Assembly (NCBI GenBank): GCA_029721435.1
Contig: CM056588.1
Coordinates: 35,185,930-35,249,929 of the forward strand
Origin: Gymnothorax reevesii
Lineage: Eukaryota > Chordata > Actinopteri > Anguilliformes > Muraenidae
Length of the DNA stretch: 64,000 bases
Direction of reading: 5' to 3'
Position numbers and translations under genes: made by a program. How positions within the stretch are numbered: position 1 is the first letter of the stretch; each line of letters begins with the position of its first letter. This document shows positions 11,471 through 22,925 of this stretch, in pieces. The notes under the pieces were generated by a model. The model was not told the origin of the DNA. It did no database searches and saw only the letters and a program-made list of their open reading frames with translations.

Positions 11471-12539
11471 AAAGGAATAAGCCCCGAGAAGCAGTGGGTT
11501 ACAGTGCTTCTACCATGACAGACGAGCATTCTCAGGCACGACGCGCAGCTTAGTGCCTTAGTGCCCCTCCGCCGTTGTAGAATCACTGTAACTCACTGCT
11601 TCAAGGGGCTTATTGCTTTTATAAAACGGTTACCCTACATATAGCCCATTAAATAAACATACAAGAAAAAAATCAACAATTTATTGGTTATAATGCAACA
11701 ATGAAATTGAGAGCTATTAATTCTTCCTCTAATCAAGATAGAGTGGACAGAATGGTTGGTAAGCAATTGCTTTTTCATCTAGCACCATTATCAAGTCACA
11801 TCAGGCTATTTGGGCTTGTAAATGTAGATATACCATTAAAGCAGGCTATTAGGAATGATTCCTGTGGTCTACCGAAGGCCCCGTTTAATAATTTCATGTT
11901 CGTTTCGGTTTTCAAGTTTGCTTGTTCTCAACTTGCGCCGATCGGCCATATCATTACAACCAGCAGCGAGAGTAGGGATCAAGATTGACTTATGTCCTCC
12001 ACACTAGCTGGTGTCCAGGAAAATATGTTGAATTGCGCATTAGTTTGCTTGCCAGCTAGTTAACTAGCTAGCATTCACTACAATGGATGTGGTTACCCTA
12101 AATATGGCCCATAAAATAAACACACAAGAAAAAAAACCAACAATTTATCACTCATACTGAAAAAGAGAGCTAGTTAGCAACATATCCAACAAGCTAAAGT
12201 GATATCGAGCTCTATAATGCTATAGCTAGCTAGGTAGATAGCCAACTGGTTACCTGGCTAATAGGCTAAACTTTGCTAACACTGAAATAGCGAGCTACTT
12301 AGCAACCTAGCTACAGAGTTCGATATCACTTTAGCTTGATAGCTAGGTTTACTAAAGTCTTGAAACAAACGTAACCTAACGAGTCAGTTGAGCACAGAGT
12401 AGTTGGTTGCTAGGCCAGGCGCACAGGGATATTTTGTGCTGCGGTCTGCTCAGAATGCAGTGGGTTACAATGATTTTATACCGGCATTGAACGTGGCTCA
12501 GCCAATCACATTTAAGGGTGGGAAGCACCCGTTTTATAA
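11471..12539. mobile_element. Palindrome-rich element, copy 2
   Basis: This is the longer relative of 7470-8233, in direct orientation about 4 kb away. It has the same ends, the same terminal hairpin and the same 3' block (GCCAATCACATTTAAGG). It carries about 280 bp (roughly 11650-11925) missing from copy 1. An open frame inside the extra block has no recognised similarity. Confidence 0.7.
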
Positions 12540-12680
12540 GATTGTTTGATGTGCATTCCTCTATCTCTATGGAATTTCGCAACCGGTACCAGAGAAAACA
12601 AGCATGGAGGACTAAAACAAACCGAACCAATCGAGCATGAAAGAAGAGTGGCCTAATAATGGTTGGATTGTGCTCGTAAT

Positions 12681-13424
12681 GCAACAAAATCGAATGGAAC
12701 TTTTTAAAAGGGGCATGCTAGCTAGGGCAAGCGCAACATATGCATCCACTATATGAATATTTAATCCACCTTTTGCTATCAATTAGACGAAAATGCGCAT
12801 TGATTTTTGTAAAATGGCGGCCAATATCACCAAGAAACATTCATTGGTGTCAAAAAATGCACACTGTGAACATTCTATATGAACAAAATGTGTTTTAATT
12901 TAACAGTACATTTGCCTGATTATTTCAGCCTATTGCTAGGCTGAATTAAAGTACTGGTCATGTTACTTTGGCGTAGTGGGTACAACAAGGTAGGCTAACT
13001 ACTTCAATGAAGGGGTGTCAAATCCAGTTTGGCGCAATCTTTTAAACTTAATATTTTCTATAATTTATTGTTTTCATTGGTGTCCGTTACAGTCGCTCTC
13101 ATAGATACAATGAAAGCGGCCACCACAACTGCCTCCGTTCAAGTGAACCAACTCATGAACGCGCAGGAGTATAAGTTAATTTGGAAATCAGTCTGGGCAG
13201 TGTACCGGTATTCTTGAAAATACTGAAAAATAGTGCCAGCGCCACTTCCAGCGTGCACGTAAATAGTCAATCACACACATAAATGAGTGCGGCAAGTTCA
13301 ATTCCACTTTTTAATTTCCATTTCTGCTGCAAACTTTCAAATCCAAGATCCAGCAACAGTTTCTGTTGCAATGTCTCCAAGCCAAAATTCCGAGACCCAT
13401 GTATTTATAATGCAAATACACAGA
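12681..13424. other. No recognisable gene
   Basis: AT-rich sequence with no convincing exon, repeat boundary or RNA gene. Confidence 0.4.
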
Positions 13425-13525
13425 CCAGTAAATACGAGTGAAGTCAACGCCCGGCCAGCCATCCAGCCAATCGTTGGCCGACCAATCGCTGAACTTCTTC
13501 CCCGCCGGCCAGCCAATCGTTGAAC
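13425..13525. repeat. Short CCAATCG(T/C)TG repeats
   Basis: The decamer CCAATCGTTG or CCAATCGCTG occurs three times, each near GGCCAGCC or GGCCG. It is followed by GTCAGTCACTCAG-type short repeats to about 13560. It contains CCAAT-box-like sequence, but there is no supporting evidence of a promoter. Confidence 0.55.
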
Positions 13526-13560
13526 TGTATCACTCAGTCAGTAAGTCAGTCACTCAGATA

Positions 13561-14639
13561 CTCAGCGACATTCGCGTTTAAAGCGGCCTGGACGCTGCTC
13601 GGCCCAGCCCAAAAACATCTGAGACTTAAACAAGTGATTTGTTAATACTCACATCTAATGATCTGCTAGTGACTTTATATTAAGAATTTTACATGAACAA
13701 ATTACTTATGAATCAATTACAAACGTTTACACACAACTTGTTAATGACAAGTTCATTATTATCTAATAGCTATAAAATGGCTTATAGCTGTCTTTTGTGT
13801 GTCAAATGCACTCCTGGCTGGCAGTGTATGAAATGCATGGAGTAAACATATTGAGTTTGGTAGAATGTGCCCTTTAGACAGTATTTAGATGTATTTATAT
13901 GATACATTTTACAGGAAGACATTCTGGCCTTCATTCTGTATTTCACAGAGGCTTTTTTTCATGCCCAATGGCTCAATACCTTCAGAAATCTAAACAATAC
14001 AAAATTTCAAATTGCACTCATTCTAGAACAATTGGACAAAAAAGACTTCCACTGTGTCTTGATTGACACCAACTTATGAAACACTGTATGGAATCATTTC
14101 TATCCACATTTCTATCCTTGAACAAAAAGGGTGTAGGGAGGGGGAGTGATTGGCAGCACTTAATATTTATCCAGGACACAGAGCCAGTGAGGAAGGGAAA
14201 AGAAATAGAGGCCAACACGTTTGTCATAAAGTGTTGGTGCCTTTTAAGTGTCTTGCTGGAAGTTTTCCAGAGAATTAGACTCCCTCCTAGCCCATCCTCA
14301 TCGGTAATTGCTTTCTTTGTTTCAAGGACAGATTTAGCACCTTGTGACTTCATTGTGAGGCGTCTCTTTTGTTAAATGAATTCTATCGGTATGCGCTAAA
14401 AGAAGAAAATGGCAAGGCTGCGTTTAATCAATTATCAACGCTCCGCTGGCTTTGGTGCTTTGGACGTGACGTCAGCTAAAGCTCTGAGTCGTTTGTGTTT
14501 GGGGATGCTGTGAACATCAGTAAAGCTGAGATTTACTGCTCAGTATCCACGGCACTCATGGTGAGCGCGGTATTACACAGAGGATCTGACCAATGGATTC
14601 AGCCTAGAATTGAATGCAGTGCTTTGGCTCAAATATACA
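13561..14639. other. Intergenic sequence with one perfect CRE palindrome
   Basis: No gene recognised. A perfect TGACGTCA lies at 14467-14474 in a locally less AT-rich stretch. Alone it is weak evidence for a regulatory site. Confidence 0.3.
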
Positions 14640-14820
14640 TATTCACCATGTGGGATACAGTGGTTTGGGTCATATTTATATGTTTATGTACAAACCAGAT
14701 ACATTGGTGCTGTTCATTTGGACAAGTTTATGTGGGATACGGTGGTGTGGTGCATTTGTACATATTTATGTGAGATATAGTAGTGTAGGTCATGTTTATA
14801 TGGGATACAATGATTATGGA
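14640..14820. repeat. Degenerate repeat of about 50 bp
   Basis: Variants of TATGTGGGATAC(A/G)GTGGT followed by CAT(A/G)TTTATATG recur three to four times with drifted spacing. It looks like an old minisatellite. Confidence 0.5.
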
Positions 14821-14962
14821 AAATTATAATGAAAATAATAAGATGTGAACCAGCTAATATCAAACAGGCAAAATAATAGCGTTATTGTATGAAAGGAGTC
14901 CACAAAAAAGGCCTTGTTCCTTCAGAGCAAAGATGGTCAAGGTTGACCAGTTTGGCAGCAGA

Positions 14963-15796
14963 TGTCATGGGTAGTTGACGATTTCTAATTTCGTCCAGTT
15001 GGTGTCAGTGTCTCGCTCTGGGTTGCGCACCGGGGTCGGATTTCGCCCAATCTATTCTTCCTATAAAAACCGGTACCGCCTTCCTTCCCCCACTTGAGTG
15101 TCTCACTTGAGTTGGTAAGGTACGGACTGGTTTTTGTCCAAGGTTTGCTACACTCTGTTGCTTCTCGTTCCTGTTTTTTAGTGGTATGTATATACATGTG
15201 AGCATAAAATTGCCGTGGCATTAGGTCTTTACTCGCTCTATAGTAGGTTCCCCTCTTGGGGGCTGAACGTTTAGAGCTCCTGTCCTCTGGCCGTCACGGC
15301 TTCTCGCACGGGTTACCTGATTATTGTGGGACCGGGAAGTTTTCTTATCGTTCTATTGATTCCCCGAGTTCCCAACTCCCGTCTCTTTTACGGAGCCTAG
15401 AATTTTGAGTTCAATAAGCAGTAGTGCTTCGGCGAAAAGTCGGAGATCTTTTAGGTACATTTCTCTTTGTTAAAGAGCAATAAAGTGGGTTCGGGGTCAC
15501 TCCCCTCGCCCTTACGCCCACGTAAAGCATTACCCACTTTATAAGTACCCAAGCACCACAAGCCAATAGTGTAATGCCACAAGGTCCGTGTTCTGACGGA
15601 ATATTTTAAGTTTGTATATTTTTTGAGTTTCTTATCATGGCATTCTGACTATTCAGTCGTTCACCCTGTTTTATAGAGGGTTGTTTCTTTATTTTTTCTC
15701 TCTCCATCATCTTAGTGGTTATTCCTCGTGTTTGCGGGAGTAGCTTTTAGTTCCCCGTTCAATCGCTCCTGGTCCTCTAAACTTTGCCCCCTCACA
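14963..15796 (+). mobile_element. Solo LTR, family B
   Basis: This is an 834-bp block starting TGTCATGGG and ending CCCTCACA, the TG...CA ends of an LTR. The 5-bp direct repeat gcaga flanks it (14958-14962 and 15797-15801). Inside are a TATA box (CTATAAAAAC at 15061), a possible splice donor TTG|GTAAGG about 50 bp later, and an AATAAA at 15479. That is the promoter-to-poly(A) order expected on the plus strand. No internal retroelement genes are present, so it is the product of LTR-LTR recombination. The superfamily is undetermined. Confidence 0.85.
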
Positions 15797-15847
15797 GCAG
15801 ATGCACAAGCTCGCGATAAAATCATGAAAATCACGATACTCCACAAC

Positions 15848-16208
15848 TATACTCAACAACAAAAGTTAAGGAACACTCGATTTTGACTCGAGTATGTGAA
15901 ATGTAAAAACTGAAAGTAAATCCGCAGTTTTGTTACATCACTGGTGTTAACCCAAGACAAAAAAAGCATTAAAAAATGTAAACAGATGACTTCATTACTC
16001 CAAAACAGGGCATCTACAGGGATGACCAAAATTACACCACGTCCAGAACATTAGATCGAAATGTTAAACAATGTCCAAAGTCATTTCAGTAACTTGTGTG
16101 ACCACCACATGCTCTCACCACAGCTTGACACCATATTGGGAAGCTCAGAAAAAGAGAAAATGTTCAAGAAAAAAACTCAATGGTCCTTTACTTTTTTTGT
16201 TGAGTATA
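15848..16208. mobile_element. Tc1/mariner-type MITE
   Basis: Inverted ends TACTCAACAACAAAAGTTAA and, reverse-complemented from the right, TACTCAACAAAAAAAGTAAA are each flanked by TA (15848-15849 and 16207-16208). The 361-bp body has no open frame. TA target sites with matching inverted ends fit the Tc1/mariner superfamily. Confidence 0.8.
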
Positions 16209-16666
16209 TTTTGATCTAATTTGGATCATTATATCCATTTATTTGAACATCTCAAAAGCAGCCATTTAAAAGCAAAATCCTATCAAGATTTTTAAACTAA
16301 AATAAGCAAAGGCAAATATCAAATATTTGTGTGTTTCCAAGCTTGTCATTCTTAACAGCAGAGCGCTTTCCTGAGATATCAAATTAATAACAGTGTCCTT
16401 CCATGAATAGTGTTTGTGTTCTGTGTGAGGACAGCTTTCTGCTGATGGGCCAGACAGCCAGTTGTCATTTTGCCAAAGGGACCGTCATTGGAAAACGGCA
16501 ATTAGAGTAAAATTGAATCACTATGCATGGGGCGTAAATATGAGCCAAAACATCTTACAACACATTCTTCAGTGATTCTTCAGGTATTGTGGCCTCAGTA
16601 TTATAAGGCCTTTGTCAGGTATATGTTTCTGGAACAGATAGTATCCTGACCTTAGTATCATGAGGT

Positions 16667-17763
16667 TGTGAGGGTGCATTCAGGAACCGGAAGCGAGAAC
16701 CAAAAGATCCAGCAAACTTGCTCTTTATTAATTCTGGGATGGAAACCCCGGCAGGGCAGTAGGCAACGGGACGGAGACTACAATCAAAAATCAGAATCCA
16801 GTAGTTGTTAACAGGGTAGCAAAAAAAAAAAACTCAGGGTCGGGCAAAGCAGGTTCGTTACACGGGCACAGGTATATCAAAGGCGAAGACAAAATCAAGA
16901 TCCGGGTCGTTCCAGTCAGAAATATGACACAAAGAGTACACAGCATAAACAACACAGCTCAAGGAAAATGTTCTGACAAGGGCTGTGAACTGACTGCTTA
17001 AATACACGTACGGGAAGTCACATGCTATAATAGGGAACAGGTGAGCTGGATCAGACTAATTAAGAAAGGAATGAATGAGAGGAAGTTCCTGACCACATGA
17101 AATTGGCGAAAGCCAAAATGCGGACAGGGATTACACAGACAGCCCATGACAAACAAACGGCTCCGGTTGCGGAGTTCTAAAGTGCACAAAGAGTGAGAAG
17201 TAGAACAGTGTTTCACAAGGTGCGGAGAATCCGCCAAATTGAAACAAAGTAAAGTGAGTGAAGGCAAGGGGCGGAGATAAGAGCAGAGCGAGTGTTGAGA
17301 GCTAGTAAGTCAATTAGTAATGTACAGCTATACAATCTCTAATGCTCGTTAGTAAGTTAGTACTATAAACAATGTTAGTTATTGTTGGTAATTTATCCAA
17401 AATAACAAACTGTTAGAATTTGTAAAGACAGAACAGCGAGGCAAAGGAAGCAAATGAGATTGGAAGGAATAATCTTAAACCCAGAAACCATGAAATCACC
17501 TGAAAACATGGCACGCAAAACTGGGGAATAAAACTGTCACATCACATATGACCAGACTGGGGAGACAATTTGCAATGCAGGGCATGGAGAAATACATAAA
17601 CCAGAATGATATCTAAACAGTGAATATGAATAACGGCAGGTTAAAGACATGTCAAGGCAAGACAGGCAAAATACAAAACATGACATGGACTAAATCAAAA
17701 ACATGGCCTGGTAAAAGCGGAGTCATAACGAAAACATGGCCTGGCAAAAGCAGATTCAATACA
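16667..17763 (-). mobile_element. Solo LTR, family A copy 2
   Basis: A 1097-bp element flanked by the 5-bp duplication gaggt (16662-16666 and 17764-17768). On the minus strand it starts TGTATTGAATC and ends CACCCTCACA. It has a GTATTTAAG TATA-like box and an AATAAA (plus-strand tttatt near 16724). It shares blocks such as CGTTAGTAAGTTAGTA and the ATTGGCGAAAGCCAA region with the copy at 22926. It has no coding content. Confidence 0.85.
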
Positions 17764-17768
17764 GAGGT

Positions 17769-18009
17769 TCTAGGAAACCGAGGACAACAGGGCCCAGCCA
17801 ACTCAGTAATCCTACCGTGTGGAACAGGGCCCGGGCCTTTTTTTTTTTCTTTTTCAATTTGAGTAGCTGTGCCTGTTTTGCCTGTTTTATGCTTTTAAAA
17901 TCTGAATCACATGCTGAATTCAAACATAAAAAGCTGCTCATCCTGCAATGATAGGATGTATTCTCTGGCCCCACACTGTATTTATTTATTGTATTTTTGT
18001 TTTCATTTA
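17769..18009. other. No recognisable gene
   Basis: Short AT-rich spacer with a poly(T) run near 17839. Confidence 0.4.
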
Positions 18010-18066
18010 CTACTCCAATTCCGAAATAGTTGGGACAAAGTGGAAATTGTGAATAAAATCAAAACG
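18010..18066. mobile_element. Isolated Tc1-type inverted-repeat end
   Basis: About 57 bases match the left end of the Tc1 element at 18832 (CCAATTCC(G/A)AAATAGTTGGG and onward to AATAAAATCAAAAC). Then the similarity stops. It is a truncated copy or the relic of a deleted element of the same family. Confidence 0.75.
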
Positions 18067-18831
18067 CGATTGGTTGAATTTGCTTTAATAGTTGCAATCG
18101 CGACGTGCAACTTCCTTGAACGACTGAGCAATAGACTCACTCCGGGAACACACCGGTACGGTACGGTACATTTCGGTATGGCGGCAATCATTAATCTGGA
18201 AGCGTAATTTCGTGCATTTAAATCAGCGTTATTCAGAATTGCACACAGACATTTCAAATGGTCTTTTATTTTATTCAAACAAAACGACCATGAAGCGCCA
18301 GTTAAATCACTTGACGGGTGGAAAAGGTAGCGCAGCCGTTTGAGAGCAGTTTGTCTTTCATAAAGCATTGAACAATTTTTGAATGGCCTAAATAATTTTT
18401 ATGATCTGTATTTATCCTATTATTTAGCCGTCAATAGATGTCATGGAGAGAGAAACCGTAACTTCGATTGCCAGAGGATTATTGTCAAAATTGGAAAATG
18501 TGTTAATAATGGAAAATAACTGAGTACAAGCCAGGAACAATCATTGACGCAAAGGCATGGTTCAAGCCCCACCAATTATCACTTCCAGAGACGCTAGTGG
18601 ATAGAAATTAAACTAAAAAAAGCACCCCAGTTAAAAATTAATGAAGCTGGCAAAAAAAAAACCTTACGTGGGAAAGAATGTGTCTAAAAGGAGGATGAGA
18701 GTGAGGCTTGTAACACCCACAAACATAATAACAGTCTGCATAGATCATAAACAACAAATGTAATGCAAATCTGAAGCTTTAAATGTAATAATCTCACGAA
18801 TGTAATAAATCTCCCACAAACGTAATAAATG
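18067..18831. other. No gene; short ACGTAATAAATCTC-like repeats at right
   Basis: Nothing coding is recognised. From about 18700 variants of GTAATAA(A)TCTCAC/CCAC recur three to four times just before the Tc1 element. Confidence 0.4.
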
Positions 18832-19162
18832 TACAACCCCAATTCCAAAATAGTTGGGACAAAGTGTAAATTGTGAATAAAATCAAAACACAATGACTTT
18901 CAAATCATACCAGCCAGTATTTTATTCACAATAGAACAGAGATAACACAGCAAATGTCGCAACTGAGTAATTTTACAATTTTATCCACAAAATGAGCACA
19001 TTTCAAATTTGATGGTTGCTACACATCTCTAAAAAGTTGGGACAGGGGCCTGTTTACTATGGTGTACCATCCCCTCTTCTTTTTAACACAAAGTGGAGGC
19101 GTCTAGGCATTGAGGAGACAAGTTTCTTGAGTTTAGCCATTAGAATTTGATCCAACCTTTGT

Positions 19163-20356
19163 TTAATACAGGCTTCCAGCTGCTGGAGAGTTTTGGGTCT
19201 CCTTTGACAGACTTTGCTTAATTATGCGCCAAATGTTCTCAATCGGTGAAAGATCAGGATTGCAGACAAGCCAGTTCAGCAAAGGGACTCTTCTACTACG
19301 AGACCTTGCTGTTGTAATAGCTGCAGTATGTGGTTTTGCATTGTCCTGCTGAAATACACAAGGCCTTCCTTGGAATAGATGTCGTCTGGAGGGGAACATA
19401 TGTTGCTCTAAAACCTTTATATACCTTTCAGCATTCATGGTGCTTTTTAAAACATGCAAGTGTCCCACACCATATGCACTAATGCATCCCCATACCATCA
19501 GAGATGCTGGCTTTTGAACTGCTGATAACAAGGGGGGTGGTCTTTCTCCTTCTTAGCCCTGAAGAAAATCTCTGTTGCTTAGTTTCTTCTTTTACCGCTG
19601 ATTCGGCGATTCCAAAGCAGGCTGTTTAATTCTTGGTTAATTCCAGATGGAAATAACTTGTATACGGAGCCAATGGTGATGATGAGACACGTGAAGCACT
19701 TTATTAAAAGTTCAATTGCGATGGAAAACGATTGTGCCCAGAATGAAGGAAAATAGGCGGTTTAAATAATGTGAAGGAGTGACAAATAACCCCCGGGCAG
19801 GAAGCCGCCCCCCACCAGGCCATCCAGAGGAGCTGGTTCTTGCTACAGGATGTCAAAACACCTCATCCTAATTTAATAAGATCAATGGTGGCCGTTCGCC
19901 GGTACCCAGTTGATTTGCATTGATACTATAGTGTATAGCGGCAATCACGGCATTGGCCGAAAGCAATTGGCTCTCACAGCTCACCATTTGTTCGGAAAGA
20001 TAAAAGACAAATTGGGGGAACACGCTGAGAAAACCCAAAATCTAACAGCCCAGAGGACACGACTCCCATGATTTCCAACAAGAATGTCAAATTTGAACTC
20101 TTCTGACCACAGGACACTTTGCTTCAGTCCATTTTAAATGAGCCTTGGCCCACAGAACACGGTGGCGCTTCTGGATCATTCTCAACAATGGCTTTTTGCA
20201 TGACAGAGTTTTAGGTGGCATCTGTGGATGGTACTGTGTTTACAAACAGTGGTTTCTTGAAGTATTACTGGGCCCATTTAGCAATGCCAATAACAGAATC
20301 ATGCCGTTCCTCAATTTTTTTACGCAAGCCTTCACAGGTTTGGGAGCCTCTGGCCA
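19163..20356 (-). pseudogene. Tc1-family transposase, broken
   Basis: This would encode the transposase that cuts and pastes the surrounding element at TA sites. On the minus strand a start ATG lies at 20356, followed by a helix-turn-helix-like beginning (LRKKIEERHDSVIG). The frame is then lost through stop codons and a 491-bp LTR insertion. The catalytic C-terminal half reads open for 122 codons (19531-19163): MVWGCISAYG, then QQDNAKPHTA with the second catalytic Asp, then NPDLSPIENIW with the Glu. Exactly 34 residues separate Asp and Glu, the DD34E signature of Tc1. The first catalytic Asp region is destroyed by the insertion. It is not functional. Confidence 0.88.
19561..20047 (-). mobile_element. 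Solo LTR nested in the Tc1 element
   Basis: A 487-bp insertion with TG...CA ends (minus strand TGTTAGATTTTGGG to TTTTCTTCA). It is flanked by gccc (19557-19560 and 20048-20051); the match extends to agccc if one terminal base is shared. On the minus strand it has an ATTATTTAAACC TATA-like box followed by AATAAAG. The transposase sequence resumes exactly after the second gccc, so the insertion post-dates the Tc1 copy. Confidence 0.85.
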
Positions 20357-20721
20357 TTTTTACTTCTGAGAGACTCAGCCTCTCTAAGACATCCCTTTTA
20401 CAGCTAATCGTGTTACACATGTGATGTCAGTTAACTTAATTACTTGCTAAATGTTCTTTTAGCTGATTCTCTTATATATTAATTGTTTTTTCAGCCCTTT
20501 TTTGCCTGTGTCTGAACTTTTTTGAGACCTGTTGCAGCCAGAAAATTTGAAATAAGCTCATTTTGTGGATAAAAATGTAAAATGTCTCAGTTTCAACATT
20601 TGAAATGTCATCTATGTTCTTCTGTAAATAGCATATTGGCTCATGTGATCTGAAAGTCACTACATTTTTATTTTATTCTCAATTTACACTTCGTCCCAAC
20701 TATTTCAGAATTTTGGTTGTA

Positions 20722-22517
20722 TTTTGTTCTTATTTTTTTTCTGTGCAAAGCTGAGAAATATTTAATGCTTTTATCTGCACTCAGTTAAGCCTTAGATTAA
20801 ACTGCAGAAATGATAAAACCAAAATGTCTTTCAGAGTCACAAACCATTTCTTTAAAATCATAAGTGCTTCTCGGCAGTTAAAAGATTTAGAATATGATAA
20901 CAAAGATAAGACGGACCAATTAAGAAATTTTGTTACGTTCATTAAAGGCGTGAGGATTACTCACTGAAAAACATTCGGCGATAAACAGTCTGCCACACAC
21001 ACAGTATAATGTCTCAGAGCCGTTAATAGCCATGCCACAGTGAGGCAGACCATCTGAGGACAAAAGATTTTTAATTTAAGAAATAGAATAAATATGTTAG
21101 AATTCCAGGCAGGCATATACACATTGTCGTTACTATCTTTTTTCTGGCAAATAAAATGCTAATTGTTCTTTAGCTCCCTAACCACCTTTTCACTCTATAC
21201 TGTTCTCTCAGAATGCAGATTTATCCAAAAAATGGTATTTTCTGATTGCATTAGCTGTGTATATACAACCACTGACCCAGAATTCAACCCTAAAAATGCA
21301 GGCAGTATTTTAATTTAATTATATTTTATTTTTAAGGGTAGCATAAAAGTGATTTAGTGATTTAGCAAAGATGAGCTGAGAAGACAACTGTTATCACAGA
21401 TTTTATTGTATTTTTTTGTTTGCCCCCTCTCCCCCCCTCCCCCCCCTTAAATTGTAATCCTGGGAGTGCAGAGTGTTGAGTGTGTAATGACTCCATGTGT
21501 GGGAGTTCGCGGTGCGTCACACACATGATAGGGCAATAGCTAAAAATACAACGTGCAATTAACACTCATGCGTACCTCTAATCTTCTCAATCTGTGTGCA
21601 CTGGTTCCCATTATAACCAGCACAATATCACAATATGTTTCTCTGGTGAACACCAAGAAAAGAGACCCCACTCCATCTGAGGACACTACTCATCGCCAAG
21701 AATGGCAACAAATAATGTGAATGAATTAGTTCACACTCCGTCATTCCTTAGTAGATCCATTCCTAGATCTACCTCACCATTCAGCTCCCTGTGACATTCA
21801 GATCTGTTGCCTGCCAGTGAAGAGAGCAAATGGACTAAGAGAGGAAATCCCAGACACAGTCACAGGTCCACCGTGACAGGACAGGGTTGAGCAGTTGTGC
21901 ATGTGTCAATGTGTCAATGTGTCAATGGTGTGATACAGCACAGTGTTTTTTTCATGCCTTTGATTTATACTGATTTCCAACATTGCTGCTGCACATTGGA
22001 CCCAATCTATTCAGCAAACAATCTATTTATTTGTGGCCATGTTACTGCCCCTGTGTTTATGAGCTAAAGCTTTGATGATGCTTTGTTTATATTGGAGGGC
22101 TGCAAGATCACGCCCTGGGGGTGGGTGAGAACCCCAGTGGAGCGCAACATGGAAACATGATTTGAGAAATTTCGGGGGTGGGCTCTGAAATATAAACTGA
22201 CATTGTTCGATTTTGTTGTAGCATACAGTATGAAGCCTTCCGGGGTCAGTACGCGAAATATTTTGCAGGTTGGGAATGAGATAATTCACACTTACAGATT
22301 TTTATATCCATTCCATCAGTTTATAAACTGTGCTTATGGACAAATTTAAATAGATGTCCCAATTATGGACACGTCTGAACAGAAGCAAGCGGATCGTGGT
22401 TTTTACATTTTCTTACATGTAAAAAAAGCCCTATGTGAATAACCAACTTCCGGGTTTATGGTAGCAGACAAATAATTTACAGAAAATATAGGGCTTTAGA
22501 TTGAAGTGCCTTGTGCT
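20722..22517. other. No recognisable gene
   Basis: AT-rich. It contains a C-rich pyrimidine run (21421-21449) and a short TGTCAATG repeat (about 21901-21927). No exon was recognised. Confidence 0.4.
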
Positions 22518-22735
22518 AAAAGTACTTGAGCCACATTTTCACACACTGTGATGTGAGGATGAATAAACACCTTGAATGGTTACCAAATTTCATCTTCTCA
22601 ATTTTCTCAATATGAACTTCATGTGACTTCAGTGCTTTTTGCAATGGGGTCTTCAATTAGCAGATTTTATGAATCTATTGTACTATTCAGACCCTTTTAC
22701 TCTTAAAATAGACATTTTGTGACTTAAGTACTTTT
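22518..22735. mobile_element. MITE with AAAAGTACTT ends, copy 1
   Basis: The left AAAAGTACTTGAGCCACA is complementary to the right TTGTGACTTAAGTACTTTT. The body (TCTCAATTTT..CTCAA, then GTCTTC) matches the shorter copy at 31051-31183. No clear target duplication is visible. Confidence 0.65.
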
Positions 22736-22925
22736 AGAACTAGAGTCTTCGATTACATTATCATGAGTAGGCAAATTTGGTATATGTGCGGAGTCAAACC
22801 CACTAGCTGTCTTCCAGAGTCGCAGAAACATATTTCAAAAATCTGAATAATTATGACGAGCGAGGCAAAGTTTTTCAGTAAATGCAATTAATAATTATGA
22901 TTTTTTTAACCCACCAAGCACCTTC

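Larger units (their letters stand above)
18832..20721 (-). mobile_element. Tc1-like DNA transposon interrupted by an LTR
   Basis: Inverted terminal repeats of about 60 bp (left CAACCCCAATTCCAAAATAG; right end its diverged reverse complement) are each bounded by TA. Between them, on the minus strand, lies a degraded DD34E transposase gene. Removing the 487-bp LTR at 19561-20047 plus one 4-bp duplication leaves about 1.4 kb, a normal Tc1 length. The family is widespread in fish. This copy is dead. Confidence 0.9.
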
